Positions 1-10,719 of a stretch of DNA of 64,000 bases are shown here, in pieces. The stretch is from positions 25,425 through 89,424 of the forward strand of contig JAODMR010000141.1 of NCBI GenBank assembly GCA_025465475.1, written 5' to 3'. Within the stretch, counting starts at the first letter, position 1; the number at the start of each line of letters is the position of its first letter. Position numbers and translations under genes: made by a program. The stretch is from Micrococcaceae bacterium (GTDB taxonomy: Bacteria > Actinomycetota > Actinomycetes > Actinomycetales > Micrococcaceae). The notes under the pieces are model-generated. The model was given only the letters and a program-made list of their open reading frames with translations, had not been told where the DNA came from and did not search any database.

Positions 1-49
1 TTCCCCATCGTAACCTAACCGTGACCTATCGGCCAATCCCGGCTACCGT

Positions 50-952
50 TCAATCAGCCCAGGAGCCGTATACCGCTTCGGTGTTGGCGGCTAACTGACC
101 ACACAAGTCAGCCAGGTCCATCCCTCGTAGCTCGGCCATGGCGCGCACGGTCCACGGCAGCATGTAGCTTGCGTTGGGCCGGCCACGATGCGGATGCGGA
201 GTCAGGAACGGCGCGTCCGTTTCCACCAACAGCAGCTCCGGTTGCGCAATGGCGAGCGCCGCCCGCAGGTCGGCGGCGTTGCGGAAGGTCACCGTGCCGG
301 CAAAGGACATGTACCAGCCATTGCTGTTGCATTTCCGGGCCAGCTCCTCGTCCCCGGAAAAACAGTGAAAAACGACACGTTCCGGAACGGCCTCGGAGCC
401 AAGGGTCGCCACGACGTCCTCGTGCGCGTCCCGATCGTGGATCTGCAGGGCCAGGTCCAGCCGCTTGGCAATGTCGATATGGCGGCGGAAGGAGTATTGC
501 TGGCCCGCTCGTCCAGGTTCTTCGGTACGGAAGTAGTCGAGTCCTGTTTCGCCAATGGCACGGACCCGCGGATGGGAGGCCAACTCTTCAATTCCGGCGA
601 GGGCCTCGTCCAGGGCGCCGGCGGCGGCCAGTTCGGGCGCGTCGTTGGGATGCAGTGCGACGGCGGCGAGCAGCCTGGAGTCGAGCTCCAGCAGTTCCAC
701 GGCCCGTCGGGACGACTCCAGGTCGGTTCCCACCTGCACCACCCCGCGGACGCCGGCCTCCCCGGCCGCGTCCAGCGCGTCCCGGACGGAAACCTGCGTG
801 GAGTCATCGCTGCCGAACTCCAGGTGCGTGTGATTGTCCATCACTGCCACGGGCAGCGGTTCCGGCGCCGGCGGATAACCGGCCTTCCGGCCCCGGCCCT
901 CGTCCGGAAGCATGGTGGACCGGTAAGCGGAAGGAGTGTCGAGGTTGTCCAT
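50..952 (-). CDS. tatD: TatD family metal-dependent hydrolase
   Basis: A 300-residue protein of the TatD deoxyribonuclease/amidohydrolase family, a cytoplasmic TIM-barrel metalloenzyme linked to DNA repair and turnover. The metal-binding HTHL motif is near residue 41. Other family signatures are GETGLDYFR, a conserved QIHDRDAHED, HCFSGD and a late VETDAPFLTP. The start is the ATG at 952, preceded by GAGG six bases upstream. The 40 residues before the HTHL motif are longer than usual for the family. The gene is divergent from the MoxR operon, and the shared 190-bp gap must hold both promoters. Confidence 0.93.
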   Translation of the reverse strand: MDNLDTPSAYRSTMLPDEGRGRKAGYPPAPEPLPVAVMDNHTHLEFGSDDSTQVSVRDALDAAGEAGVRGVVQVGTDLESSRRAVELLELDSRLLAAVALHPNDAPELAAAGALDEALAGIEELASHPRVRAIGETGLDYFRTEEPGRAGQQYSFRRHIDIAKRLDLALQIHDRDAHEDVVATLGSEAVPERVVFHCFSGDEELARKCNSNGWYMSFAGTVTFRNAADLRAALAIAQPELLLVETDAPFLTPHPHRGRPNASYMLPWTVRAMAELRGMDLADLCGQLAANTEAVYGSWAD

Positions 953-1146
953 GATTCCTCACCTTACCGACCGGTATGACCTCCTGCTCCCCTGCCCGTC
1001 GTTGCCGGCAGGGATCCTCGAAAACTTTCGGGCGGGAACTCTCCCGACCGGAACAGTGTTGAAACTAGTAACGTTGAAAAAGCACAGCACCGTGGCTTGC
1101 CGGCCGGCTCCTCCGGACCGCAGCCGGGGCAGCAGGAAGGCCGCCG

Positions 1147-2214
1147 ATGGACACCGAGGACCGCACCATGCTCCACGAAGCGTCGGCGTTGCCGGCCGTG
1201 AGCCCCGCCCAGTTCCAGGAGACAAGCAGGCGCATCCTGGACGCGGTCAACACCGTGATCGATGGGAAGGCCGAGGCAGCGGAGCTGGCCCTGACGGTCC
1301 TGCTGGCGCAGGGACACCTGCTGCTCGAGGATGTCCCGGGCGTGGGGAAGACGCAGTTGGCCAAATCGCTGGCCCGGACCATTAACTGCTCGGTCAGCAG
1401 GATCCAGTTCACTCCCGATCTGCTGCCGTCTGACGTCACCGGAGTGTCAATCTTCAACCAGGCGACCCAGCTGTTTGAATTCCGGCCCGGAGCTGTCTTC
1501 GCCAACATCGTGATCGGTGATGAAATCAACCGTGCCTCCGCCAAGACCCAGTCGGCGCTGCTGGAGTGCATGGAAGAACACCAGGTGACGGTGGACGGAA
1601 GATCGTATCGGTTGGATGAGCCGTTCATGGTGGTGGCCACCCAAAACCCCATCGAGATGGAGGGCACCTATCCGCTGCCGGAAGCCCAGCGTGACCGGTT
1701 TATGGCACGCATTTCCATGGGTTACCCCGACGTCGCTGCGGAGCTGCAGATGCTGGAGACGCACCAGTCGACCTCACCGCTGGAGCAGATCACGGCGGTG
1801 ACGACCGGCACCGAGGTGGCGGCCATGATCCGGCTGGTGCATTCGGTCTACGTTTCCCGCTCCGTCAAGGAGTACATCGTGGCTCTCGGCCGGGCCACCA
1901 GGAACAGTCCCAAGCTGCGGCTGGGCGCGAGCCCACGGGCCTTGTTACAGCTTTTGCGGGCAGCGAAAGCCTATGCCGCCCTCCGGCAGCGGGAATTTGT
2001 CCTGCCCGACGACGTCGTGGCTGTCGCCGAACCGGTCCTGGCCCACCGGCTGCTCCTGGAGCGCAAGACCGCAAGTTCCGGTGAGAGCGCGTCAACGGTG
2101 CTGGCCGGCCTGGTGGAACGATTGCCGGTTGCAGCCGAGACGCCCCGCGCCAGCAGGAATCTGTCAGGCACCTTCGGGCAGCGGACCGGCACCGACGACG
2201 CCCGGGGGCAGTGA
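1147..2214 (+). CDS. MoxR family AAA+ ATPase
   Basis: A 355-residue MoxR-type AAA+ ATPase, a cytoplasmic chaperone-like ATPase thought to help mature partner complexes. Walker A (GVGKT) is at residues 65-69 and Walker B (IVIGDEIN) at about 121-128. The sensor region includes VVATQNPIE, and the C-terminal lid domain is complete. AGGAAGG lies seven bases before the ATG. It is the first gene of a three-gene operon with a DUF58 protein and a transglutaminase-like membrane protein; its stop overlaps the next start (TGATG). This MoxR-DUF58-transglutaminase order recurs widely in actinobacteria, so a joint role at the cell surface is likely, but the substrate is unknown. Confidence 0.95.
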   Translation: MDTEDRTMLHEASALPAVSPAQFQETSRRILDAVNTVIDGKAEAAELALTVLLAQGHLLLEDVPGVGKTQLAKSLARTINCSVSRIQFTPDLLPSDVTGVSIFNQATQLFEFRPGAVFANIVIGDEINRASAKTQSALLECMEEHQVTVDGRSYRLDEPFMVVATQNPIEMEGTYPLPEAQRDRFMARISMGYPDVAAELQMLETHQSTSPLEQITAVTTGTEVAAMIRLVHSVYVSRSVKEYIVALGRATRNSPKLRLGASPRALLQLLRAAKAYAALRQREFVLPDDVVAVAEPVLAHRLLLERKTASSGESASTVLAGLVERLPVAAETPRASRNLSGTFGQRTGTDDARGQ

Positions 2215-3710
2215 TGGGGCCCGGCTGGCTGCCGCCCCGGGTGCTGCGCCCCCGGGGCTGGGGACTGCTGGCCGCGGGCGCGTTGTCGCTGCTGTTTGCA
2301 GCCGTTATGGGCCGGCGTGACCTGTTGACCCTCGCCCTGTTCCTGCTGATCCTGCCACTGCTGGCAATCGTGGGCAGCAGGCTGCTCAAGCCGGCGCTGA
2401 AGGTATACCGGGAATTTTCCCCCCCTTCGGTGGAGACGGAGGCTGCCGTCACGGTCACGCTCGCCATCCATGGCAACACGGCCCGGCAGGTGGGGGTCGC
2501 CCTGCAGGAGCAACTGCCCACGCGGTTCGGTGAGCCTCCGACTTTCTCCTTCCCCTCCCGGACGGCGACGTTCGGAGGTGTCAGCAGGTATGCGTACCGG
2601 CTGCGCTCAACGCATCGCGGCCAATTCCGCGTTGGACCGGTGACGGCAGAGTTTTCCGATCCGTTTGGGCTCACGCGGCGCCGGCACCAGCTTGATGACG
2701 GCGACCTGCTGACCGTGACTCCCGCCGCGCTGGACTTGCCCGGGACCCAGCTCACCGGCTCCCGCGGCAGCGACGGAAGCATGGCCACCCCGCAGAAGGC
2801 CAATCCGAGTGAGGATGACGCGATGACCCGCGAGTACCGCTCCGGAGACCCGATGCGGCGCGTGCACTGGCGGGCCACCGCCAGGCACGGGCAACTGATG
2901 GTCCGGCAGGAGGAATCGGTCACGACCCCGGACGCCACCCTGATCCTGGACAGCAGGACCGGAGCGTTCACGACCGGACACACAGGTTTTCCCCTGTCCG
3001 GGCAGGAGGGCCGGTCCCCTTCGCTGCACACCACCGAGGGCTTTGAATGGTTGGTCGTGGCGGCCATGTCCATCTCCGCCCACCTGGTGGAGCGCGGCTT
3101 CTCGCTCCGGATCCTTGACCCGCAGGGCCTGCCCGGGCTGGCCCGGTCCGCGTCGGCACCCTGGCCGCAGGAAGAGCATTACAGCGGTTCGTCGGGCCTG
3201 CAGGCCGTGGCCGAATCCCTTGCCGCACTGGAACTGCAGGTACCCGCCCACCAGCCTCTCCCCGTCAGCGGGCGCACGCAAAAAATCGGGAGCCCTCGAA
3301 CCGGCCCATCCGGCAGCAGCGGGCCAGCAGCGGGTGGGTCCACTGCAGGCGCAAGCCAGCACGGCGCAGCCCTGAGTGAGCACCTGTTATCCCAACTGGC
3401 CGCGCACCGGCACCGCGGGCCCATCGTCGCCCTGCTGGGGCGCCTCTCCGTGACCGAGGCACGGCTGTTGGCTCCGGCAGCTGACTACGCCGCAGGAGCC
3501 TTGGCCATCCTGGTGCTGGAGCGCCCGCAGGAGGCGACGGAGGTACTGGAGGTGCTCCGTAGCGGCGGTTGGCGGGCCACGGCCGTGAACCGGAAAACAT
3601 CGCTGGCATCGGCCTGGGCCTCCTTCGATGAGGGTGCTTCCGGCAGCATCCTGCAAAGCGCCGCACGCTCCGGGGGGCAGCGCACCGCCTCAGGGAGGGG
3701 GTCGGCATGA
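2214..3710 (+). CDS. DUF58 domain-containing membrane protein
   Basis: A protein of about 498 residues. It has two N-terminal hydrophobic segments (roughly residues 15-60), a beta-rich region, and then the DUF58 signature REYRSGDPMRRVHW with RQEE close behind. DUF58 proteins act with MoxR ATPases and often resemble von Willebrand A domains. The chosen start is the ATG at 2214, which shares its A with the moxR stop; a GTG at 2211 is possible but sits too close to the G-rich ribosome site. A Gly/Ser-rich linker at about residues 355-385 interrupts the C-terminal half. The stop overlaps the next gene by ATGA. Confidence 0.92.
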   Translation: MGPGWLPPRVLRPRGWGLLAAGALSLLFAAVMGRRDLLTLALFLLILPLLAIVGSRLLKPALKVYREFSPPSVETEAAVTVTLAIHGNTARQVGVALQEQLPTRFGEPPTFSFPSRTATFGGVSRYAYRLRSTHRGQFRVGPVTAEFSDPFGLTRRRHQLDDGDLLTVTPAALDLPGTQLTGSRGSDGSMATPQKANPSEDDAMTREYRSGDPMRRVHWRATARHGQLMVRQEESVTTPDATLILDSRTGAFTTGHTGFPLSGQEGRSPSLHTTEGFEWLVVAAMSISAHLVERGFSLRILDPQGLPGLARSASAPWPQEEHYSGSSGLQAVAESLAALELQVPAHQPLPVSGRTQKIGSPRTGPSGSSGPAAGGSTAGASQHGAALSEHLLSQLAAHRHRGPIVALLGRLSVTEARLLAPAADYAAGALAILVLERPQEATEVLEVLRSGGWRATAVNRKTSLASAWASFDEGASGSILQSAARSGGQRTASGRGSA

Positions 3711-6244
3711 GCGCCCCGGTGCGGGACACCGCTCCGGCCGGCACCGCCCGGGCCGGCACCGCTCCGGAACCGGACCGCCGGGCGCCCGGTTTTGGGCGCA
3801 GCCCGGTCGGCGCTTTTCCCTGGGCCATGTCCGCGGCGATTTTCGTGGCGGTTCTCGGCAGCGCCCTGGGACTCAATGGGGTGTTGCGCGGCTGGGACTG
3901 GCTGGTGCCGGCGGCCGGTGCGGTAGGCGCCGTCGTGCTCACCCTGGCAGTGGCACGCAGTGCGCGACTGCCCGAAGCCGTGGTACCCGTCACCGCCCTG
4001 GTGGTCCTGGGCATGGTGCTGACCCTGCAGTTTTTTCCTGCCACCGCCTTGCTGGGCGTCCTGCCCACCACCTCGACGCTGGGGGAATTGGGCCAGTTGT
4101 TGGGCCGGACCTCGGAGACGGTGGTGGGCGGCGTGGCTCCCGTCGAGGCGCACCCGGGTGTGGTGCTGGTGACCTGCGCCGGGTTGGGGCTGGTGGCGGT
4201 GCTGGTCGACGCCCTGGCGGTGAGCCTGGGACTGGCGGCGGCGAGCGGGCTGGGGCTGCTGGCCGTGCTGATCGTTCCGGCGCTGGTGAAGCTGGACAGC
4301 GTTGGGCCCTGGGGGTTCACCGGAGCAGCCGCCGGGTACCTGCTGGTCCTGGCGTGCAGCCAGTCCTTGGGAGCCGGGCGGGACCTTGGGACCTCCGATG
4401 GGCCGGGTTCCGCCCGTCCAGCGGGACAGGGCACCCGCACGGTGCAGGCCGTAGGCCTGGGAGCGGCAGTCATCGTGCTCACCCTGCTTCTGTCAGCCGT
4501 TCTCCCCGGTTTCACCACAGGCACCTTTCCGGAGGGTTCCAGGTTCAACCCCTTTGGCCGCAGCACGGGCCTGAACCCCATGGTCACGCTGGGCAATGAC
4601 CTGCGAAATCCCAGCGGGCAGGGGCAGATGATTTACGCCACTGACTCCAGCAGCCCGGTCTACCTACGCTCGACCACGTTGGAGGACTTTGACGGGGAGT
4701 CCTGGGCGCCGGACGAACGTCGCGGCCAGCGCCGTTTCGACCCCAGCCGCATCACCGATGACTACTCGACCGCGTCCGTGCTGGACGGCGTAACCACCAC
4801 AACCGTGGTCAATTCCCAGGAGTTCAACAGTCCATGGCTTCCGGTGCCGTACGCACCCCTGAGTGTGCAGGGGCTGCAGGGCCGATGGACGTGGGACCCG
4901 GAAACGCTGAGCATCAGGGGCATCAGCAGCACTACGCTGCATCAGACCTACACCGTCCGTTCCGTGGCACCGAAACTGACCAGGGAATCACTGGCACACG
5001 TGGTGACGGCGCCGCGCCAATCCCTGGACCGGCAATTCCTGGAACTGCCTGAGGGCACGCCGGAGATCATCCGTCAGACGGCGCTTGATGTGACGGGAAC
5101 TGCCCCCACCCCCTACGACAAGGCAATGGCCATCCAAAACTTTCTGCGGGGCCCGGAGTTCACCTATTCGGAACTCACCCCCCTCCGCGAAGGGTATGAC
5201 GGAAGCAGCATGGACGTGCTGGCAAAGTTTTTGGAGGTCAAAAGCGGCTACTGCGTGCATTTTGCCGCCGCCATGGCTGTCATGGCCCGGGAAGCGGGCC
5301 TTCCCAGCCGAATTGCGGTTGGCTATGCGCCGGGAAAGATCACCGGAAATACCGTCACCGTCGGCGGGCAGGAGCTGACCGAATTCTCCGTGGATGGGCA
5401 CAACGCCCATGCCTGGCCGGAACTGTATTTCGAGGGCATCGGCTGGGTACCGTTTGAACCAACACCCAGCCGGGGCCAGGTCCCCGGCTATGCCCTGCCG
5501 CCCAGCGACGACCTGGGCGCTGCCTCCGAGCCGGCCGAGAACCTGGACCCATTGGCGGCGAGCGCCCCCGCGGGTGCTGCCTCGACGGCGGCCACCGGCC
5601 TGGGCGTGGCAGGCGGAGCCGGCAATGACGACGGCTCAGCGTTGCTGCGGACGCTGCCCGTCCTCCTGGCCGGTACGGCCCTGCTGGGGCTGCTGGCTTC
5701 CCCGGCGCTGACCCGGGTGGCGTTGCGCAGGCGTCGCCACGCCCTGCTGTCCCCCGGTCCCGGCAGGCACCAGGGCGCCCGGGCGGCAGAACAGCCTCAG
5801 GTGGCGGCCTGGGCTGAACTGTTGGACCTTTCCAGGGACTTCGGTGTGGGCCCGGAACCGAGTGAGACGCCGCGGAGCTTCGCTGCCCGGTTGTTAGGCA
5901 GCGGTCGGCTTGGCACGGACATGACCGATACGGACCTGCGCCGGGCCGTCGACGAATTGCTGGAGGGCTTTGAACTCAGCACCTACGGCCGGCCCGTGCA
6001 GCTGGCGGACCGCTCCGACCCGGCCAGGCACCCGGCCGGCCTGCAGCTGATCCGGTTGCACCAGGCCTTCCGGCTGCAGGCAGCAGCGGGGGTACGCTGG
6101 CGCGCGTTGCTTCTGCCGCCGTCGACGCTCAACCGTTGGGCGGGTATCTTTCGACAGGCGTTGCCGGTCCGCCGGGGACGGCAGCCTTTCGGCCAGCGCC
6201 TGGGTAAGCTGCATCTGCCGGGGAGGCGAACAGCGCGTCGCTGA
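3707..6244 (+). CDS. Transglutaminase-like (TgpA/DUF3488-type) membrane protein
   Basis: An 845-residue membrane protein. About six N-terminal transmembrane helices lie within residues 40-280. An extracytoplasmic transglutaminase-like core follows, with the nucleophile Cys in KSGYCVHFAAA (about residue 515) and the partner His in DGHNAHAWPE (about 568). Another transmembrane helix (about 645-665) and a cytoplasmic tail come last. Family knowledge suggests a papain-fold enzyme acting on an envelope protein or peptide; the actual reaction is unknown. It is translationally coupled to the DUF58 gene and is the last gene of the operon. Confidence 0.93.
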   Translation: MSAPVRDTAPAGTARAGTAPEPDRRAPGFGRSPVGAFPWAMSAAIFVAVLGSALGLNGVLRGWDWLVPAAGAVGAVVLTLAVARSARLPEAVVPVTALVVLGMVLTLQFFPATALLGVLPTTSTLGELGQLLGRTSETVVGGVAPVEAHPGVVLVTCAGLGLVAVLVDALAVSLGLAAASGLGLLAVLIVPALVKLDSVGPWGFTGAAAGYLLVLACSQSLGAGRDLGTSDGPGSARPAGQGTRTVQAVGLGAAVIVLTLLLSAVLPGFTTGTFPEGSRFNPFGRSTGLNPMVTLGNDLRNPSGQGQMIYATDSSSPVYLRSTTLEDFDGESWAPDERRGQRRFDPSRITDDYSTASVLDGVTTTTVVNSQEFNSPWLPVPYAPLSVQGLQGRWTWDPETLSIRGISSTTLHQTYTVRSVAPKLTRESLAHVVTAPRQSLDRQFLELPEGTPEIIRQTALDVTGTAPTPYDKAMAIQNFLRGPEFTYSELTPLREGYDGSSMDVLAKFLEVKSGYCVHFAAAMAVMAREAGLPSRIAVGYAPGKITGNTVTVGGQELTEFSVDGHNAHAWPELYFEGIGWVPFEPTPSRGQVPGYALPPSDDLGAASEPAENLDPLAASAPAGAASTAATGLGVAGGAGNDDGSALLRTLPVLLAGTALLGLLASPALTRVALRRRRHALLSPGPGRHQGARAAEQPQVAAWAELLDLSRDFGVGPEPSETPRSFAARLLGSGRLGTDMTDTDLRRAVDELLEGFELSTYGRPVQLADRSDPARHPAGLQLIRLHQAFRLQAAAGVRWRALLLPPSTLNRWAGIFRQALPVRRGRQPFGQRLGKLHLPGRRTARR

Positions 6245-6248
6245 AACC

Positions 6249-6264
6249 GCCTGCCCCGGCAGGC
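6249..6264. terminator. Hairpin between convergent genes
   Basis: GCCTGCC and GGCAGGC form a perfect seven-base stem around a tiny CC centre in the 28 bp between the convergent transglutaminase gene and the dehydrogenase gene. There is no clear T-tract, so a bidirectional terminator is an inference. Confidence 0.45.
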
Positions 6265-6272
6265 AGTATGGC

Positions 6273-7769
6273 CTAGCTGGCGTACGGGTCCGCGATGCCG
6301 ATGTACTGGGTGTAGAGGTACTCCTCGATCCCCTCGAGTCCCCCTTCGCGGCCAAGACCGGACTGCTTCACGCCACCGAAGGGCGCGGCGGCGTTGGATA
6401 TGACACCGGCGTTCAGCCCCATCATGCCCGTCTCCAGCTTTTCACCCATCCGCAGGCCTCGGTTGAGGTCCTTGGTGAACACGTACGCCACCAGCCCGTA
6501 TTCGGTGTTGTTGGCCAGCCGAACGGCCTCCTCCTCCGTGGCGAAGGTGACGATGGGGGCCACCGGGCCAAAGATTTCCTCGGCCAGGATGCGTGCACCT
6601 TCGGGCACCCCCGTCAGCACGGTCGGCTGATAAAAGTAGCCGTCCCCGTCCACGGGGGAACCACCGGTCACCGCTGTGGCCCCCGCTGAAAGCGCGTCCT
6701 GGACCAGCGCATCAACCTTGTCCCGCGACTTAGCGTCAATCAGCGGGCCGACCTTGGTGTCCGGTTCCGTGCCCCGCCCGGTCGTCATTGCCTTCATCCG
6801 TTCGGCAAAACGGCTGCCGAACTCCTGCGCCACCGACTCGTGCACGATGAACCGATTGGCAGCGGTGCAGGCCTCACCCATGTTGCGGAGCTTCGCGGCC
6901 ATGGCGCCCTCCACCGCGGCGTCCAGGTCCGCATCCTCGAAGACCAGGAACGGCGCGTTTCCGCCCAGTTCCATGGACGTCCGCAAAACATTCTTCGACG
7001 CGTCGGACAGTAGCCGCCGACCGACCTCCGTGGAGCCCGTGAAGGACAGCTTGCGTAGGCGCGGATCCTGGATCAGGTTTCCGGTGGTATCCCCTGCCGT
7101 CGTTGTTGAGATGACGTTGAGCACACCGTCCGGCAGGCCTGCCTCCTGCATGACGGCGGCAAACAGCTGGGAGGTCAGCGGAGTCAGGTTTGCAGGCTTG
7201 AGCACCATGGTGCAGCCGGCGGCCACGGCCGGAGCGATCTTGCGGGTCGCCATGGCCAGCGGGAAGTTCCACGGAGTGATCAGCAGGCAGGGACCCACCG
7301 GCTTCTTGTTGACCAACAGCCGGGATTTACCGTCCGGGGACATGGAATAGCGCCCGAACGAGCGCACGGATTCCTCCGAGAACCACCGCAGGAATTCCGC
7401 CCCGTATGTCACCTCGCCACGCGCCTCAGTCAGTGGCTTGCCCATTTCCAAAGTCATCAGCAGGGCAAAGTCTTCCGCCCTGGCTGTCACCAGTTCGAAG
7501 GCCCGCCGCAGGATCTCTCCGCGCTCCCGGGGCGCCGTGCGGGCCCACTCCTGCTGGGCTGCCACGGCGGCGTCCAGGGCGGCCGCAGCATCTTCCGCGC
7601 CGGCGTCGGCGAGCGTAAGGAGCGTCTTGCCCGTCGATGGGTCTTCCACATCGAAGGTTTTGCCGGAGGCAGCCGCACGCCAGGAACCGGCAATCAGCAG
7701 GCCCGTGGGGACAGTTGCCAATAGTTCGGCCTCGCGTTGGCCGGTGATGGTGCTGGTGCTTGCAGCCAT
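6273..7769 (-). CDS. gabD: NAD(P)-dependent succinate-semialdehyde dehydrogenase
   Basis: A 498-residue aldehyde dehydrogenase most like succinate-semialdehyde dehydrogenase, which oxidises succinic semialdehyde to succinate in GABA catabolism. Motifs in order are TPWNFPLAMATRKIAPA, the cofactor loop FTGSTEVGRRLL, MELGGNAPFLVF with the general-base Glu, and GEACTAANRF with the catalytic Cys. GAGGGAG lies eight bases before the ATG. No GABA transaminase or permease lies beside it. Substrate choice is inferred from overall similarity, and related aldehydes are possible. Confidence 0.88.
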   Translation of the reverse strand: MAASTSTITGQREAELLATVPTGLLIAGSWRAAASGKTFDVEDPSTGKTLLTLADAGAEDAAAALDAAVAAQQEWARTAPRERGEILRRAFELVTARAEDFALLMTLEMGKPLTEARGEVTYGAEFLRWFSEESVRSFGRYSMSPDGKSRLLVNKKPVGPCLLITPWNFPLAMATRKIAPAVAAGCTMVLKPANLTPLTSQLFAAVMQEAGLPDGVLNVISTTTAGDTTGNLIQDPRLRKLSFTGSTEVGRRLLSDASKNVLRTSMELGGNAPFLVFEDADLDAAVEGAMAAKLRNMGEACTAANRFIVHESVAQEFGSRFAERMKAMTTGRGTEPDTKVGPLIDAKSRDKVDALVQDALSAGATAVTGGSPVDGDGYFYQPTVLTGVPEGARILAEEIFGPVAPIVTFATEEEAVRLANNTEYGLVAYVFTKDLNRGLRMGEKLETGMMGLNAGVISNAAAPFGGVKQSGLGREGGLEGIEEYLYTQYIGIADPYAS

Positions 7770-7964
7770 GATGACTCCCTCGTCGGTAGTGTGTGGTCAC
7801 GGACACGGCGACCGTTCCGCTGTTCCCGGCCTTCACGCTAGTGCCGTCCCGGAAGCAGTGTCCATGCAAGGGCGCACTTCGGCGGGCGGCGCAACTTGTG
7901 CAAGTGCACAACAGCGGGGCCGGCGCGCGAGTCTGTCGGGGCTGCCGTCGGTCCGGCGCTGCCG

Positions 7965-8912
7965 TCAGGACGGTCCGGTGCGCGCAGCCAGGACGGCGCT
8001 GTAGAGGTCGCGCTTGCTGAGCCGGTTTTCCTCCGCGACGGCCGCAACGGCGTCCTTGAGCCGGAGGCCCGAGGCCACCAGGGCGTTGACGGCGGCGACG
8101 GCTTCAGCAGGATCCACCGCTCTCGCTTCCCCGGCTCCGGCCACCACGACGGCGATTTCGCCCCGGACGTCGCCCGCTTCGGCCCACTCCAGCAGGTCGC
8201 GCAACGGTCCGCGCAGCACCTCTTCGTACGTCTTGGTCAATTCACGTGCCACCGCGGCGCGGCGTTGCGGACCGAAGGCTTCGTGCAGGGCGCGAAGCAT
8301 CGCCTCCAACCGGTGGGGTGCTTCAAAGAAAACCATGGTGCGCCGCTCAGCGGCCAGCTCGGTCAACCTGGCGGATCGTTCCCCGGCCTTGCGGGGCAGG
8401 AATCCCTCGAAACAGAAGCGGTCAGTGGGGAGCCCGGACAGGGCGAGCGCGGTCAGCACGGCGGAGGGCCCGGGAGCGGCCGTGACGCGCACGCCGGCCT
8501 CCACAGCCGCCTGCACCAGGCGGAAACCGGGGTCGGACACGGCGGGCATTCCGGCGTCGGTCACCATCAGCAGGGTCTTGCCGGCGAGGACCTGCTCCAG
8601 CAGTTCCCCCGTGCGGGCGGCCTCATTGTGTTCGTGGTAGCTGATCACGCGACCGGTCACCTCAACCCGCAAGGACTGCACCAGCCGGTGCAGTCGACGC
8701 GTGTCCTCGGCGGCGATAAGGTCGGCGCTGCCCAGCCACTCGATCAGCCGCGCGGAGGCGTCCCCCATGTTTCCGATGGGCGTTGCCGCCAGCACGATGC
8801 ATCCGCCACTGGTGGAGCCAGGAGTTCCGGGACCGGGAGTTCCGGGACCAGGTGCTCCAACGTCCTGTGTTTCCGTGGCCGATGCGGGGTCTGTTGGCTG
8901 GTCGTCGTCCAT
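7965..8912 (-). CDS. rsmI: 16S rRNA (cytidine(1402)-2'-O)-methyltransferase
   Basis: A 315-residue SAM-dependent methyltransferase (YraL/RsmI family) that 2'-O-methylates C1402 in the decoding site of 16S rRNA. Visible signatures are [31 protein letters not shown] and [16 protein letters not shown]. The start is the ATG at 8912 (MDDDQPTD). The frame stays open upstream to 9152, but that part lacks family similarity and overlaps the divergent gene. The residues before the core contain a short Gly-Pro repeat. It is divergent from the O-mannosyltransferase gene, an arrangement common in actinobacteria. Confidence 0.95.
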   Translation of the reverse strand: MDDDQPTDPASATETQDVGAPGPGTPGPGTPGSTSGGCIVLAATPIGNMGDASARLIEWLGSADLIAAEDTRRLHRLVQSLRVEVTGRVISYHEHNEAARTGELLEQVLAGKTLLMVTDAGMPAVSDPGFRLVQAAVEAGVRVTAAPGPSAVLTALALSGLPTDRFCFEGFLPRKAGERSARLTELAAERRTMVFFEAPHRLEAMLRALHEAFGPQRRAAVARELTKTYEEVLRGPLRDLLEWAEAGDVRGEIAVVVAGAGEARAVDPAEAVAAVNALVASGLRLKDAVAAVAEENRLSKRDLYSAVLAARTGPS

Positions 8913-9003
8913 AATTCCCAGCCTACCGGGGGGTCCGTCGTGGAACGGTGGCAGGCCTCCGCCCCGCAGCGGCTCCGTCCAGGCGGACCGGTAGCATGTC
9001 AGG

Positions 9004-10674
9004 GTGAGCCTGAACGTCACCGATCCTCCCGCCTCCGCGCGGTTGCAGGACACCTCCCCAGCGGGTCGGTGGCTCCAGGATCCGGCCCGGGCGTTCAGCC
9101 GCACGGCCCTCATCGACCGCCTGCTGGGACAGCGGTGGAGTTGGCGCAGCACCCCGGTGTCCCTGCGGCTGTGGTACTGGCTGGTGCCTGTCCTGACGGC
9201 CGTGCTGGGAGGTATCCTCCGCTTTGTCCGGCTGGACCAACCGCACGCCCTGGTTTTCGACGAAACCTACTACGTCAAGGATGCATACTCGCTGCTGCAA
9301 AGCGGCTACGAGCGGAACTGGGCTGACAAGTCCAACGACGGCTTCCTCCTTGGAAACTTCAGTGGCCTGCAGAGCACCCCGGAATACGTGGTGCACCCCC
9401 CGGTGGGTAAGTGGATGATCGCCGCGGGCATGCAGCTCTTTGGCCCGGCCAGTAGTTTTGGGTGGCGCTTCAGCTCCGCGGTGGCCGGAACCCTGGCAGT
9501 GCTCATGATCGCCCTGATCGCCCAGAAGCTGTTCCGCTCCACCCTGCTGGGAGGGGTAGCCGGATTACTCCTGGCGGTGGATGGGCACGCCATCGTGCAG
9601 TCCCGCACGGCTTTGCTGGATGTCTTCGTCATGTTCTGGGCGTTGGCGGCGTTTGGCGCCCTGCTGCTGGACCGGACCTCGGGACGGCTTCGGCTCGCGG
9701 CACGGCTCGCCGCCACCGCCACGGAGTCGGGGCGTCCTCCTGCCGCAGTGCTGACGTTCGGGCCCTGGTTGGGCCTGCGTCCCTGGCGCATCGTCGCAGG
9801 AGTCTGTCTTGGCCTATGCGCCGGCACGAAATGGTCGGGCTTGTTTTTCCTGGTCGTCTTTGGCCTGCTCACCGTGCTCTGGGACCTGAGTGCCCGGCGG
9901 ATCGCCGGAGTCCGGCGCTGGGTAATCGGCGGACTGATAAAGGATGGTCTTCCAGCCTTCCTGGCCATGGTGCCGGTCGCCGCACTGACCTACCTGGCCA
10001 GCTGGACCGGCTGGTTCCTGTCGGGGAATTCGTACGACCGCAACTGGGCTCAGGCCAATCCGTCCGCCACCTGGGGCTGGGTACCCGACGGACTGCGGTC
10101 GCTGTGGCATTACCATTCCACGGCGTATAACTTCCACACCGGGCTCAGTTCCGACCATCCGTACAAGGCCAACGCCTGGTCCTGGCTGGTCATGGGCAGG
10201 CCGACGTCGTTCTACACCGATTATCCGAAGCAGGGCGAAAAAGGATGCCTTGACGCGTCCTGCGCCGCCGTCGTCAGTTCCGTGGGCAACCCCCTGATCT
10301 GGTGGTGCGGGACCTTGGCGGCCCTCTTCCTGCTGTTCTACTGGCTGTTCCGCCGGGACTGGCGTGCCGGCGGCGTGCTCGCCGGATGGGCTGCGGGTTA
10401 CCTGCCCTGGCTGCTGTACCCCACCAGGACCATCTTCTTCTTTTACGCGATCGCCTACGAACCGTATCTGGTACTCGGATTGGTCTTTGTGCTGGGCCTG
10501 GTGTTGGGCCGGCCGGCCGATCCGCCGTGGCGCCGCCAGCAGGGAGCACTGTTCGCCGGCATCTTCCTGGTCCTGGTCGTGCTCCTCTCGGCGTACTTCT
10601 ACCCGCTGTGGACCGCGCAACAGATCTCCTACCAGGATTGGCGAAACCATATGTGGATGCCCAGCTGGGTCTGA
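9004..10674 (+). CDS. Protein O-mannosyltransferase (PMT family, GT39)
   Basis: A 556-residue polytopic membrane glycosyltransferase of the PMT family. It is expected to transfer mannose from polyprenyl-phosphate-mannose to Ser/Thr of secreted proteins at the membrane. The catalytic acidic pair follows the first helix ([17 protein letters not shown], about residues 80-96), then about ten further helices and a C-terminal four-helix PMT domain. The start is a GTG at 9004. The gene is divergent from rsmI with 91 bp between them. Confidence 0.92.
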   Translation: MSLNVTDPPASARLQDTSPAGRWLQDPARAFSRTALIDRLLGQRWSWRSTPVSLRLWYWLVPVLTAVLGGILRFVRLDQPHALVFDETYYVKDAYSLLQSGYERNWADKSNDGFLLGNFSGLQSTPEYVVHPPVGKWMIAAGMQLFGPASSFGWRFSSAVAGTLAVLMIALIAQKLFRSTLLGGVAGLLLAVDGHAIVQSRTALLDVFVMFWALAAFGALLLDRTSGRLRLAARLAATATESGRPPAAVLTFGPWLGLRPWRIVAGVCLGLCAGTKWSGLFFLVVFGLLTVLWDLSARRIAGVRRWVIGGLIKDGLPAFLAMVPVAALTYLASWTGWFLSGNSYDRNWAQANPSATWGWVPDGLRSLWHYHSTAYNFHTGLSSDHPYKANAWSWLVMGRPTSFYTDYPKQGEKGCLDASCAAVVSSVGNPLIWWCGTLAALFLLFYWLFRRDWRAGGVLAGWAAGYLPWLLYPTRTIFFFYAIAYEPYLVLGLVFVLGLVLGRPADPPWRRQQGALFAGIFLVLVVLLSAYFYPLWTAQQISYQDWRNHMWMPSWV

Positions 10675-10719
10675 TCTTTGTGACGACCCGCGGAACCACC
10701 ATGAGGAAAGAGGACCCGA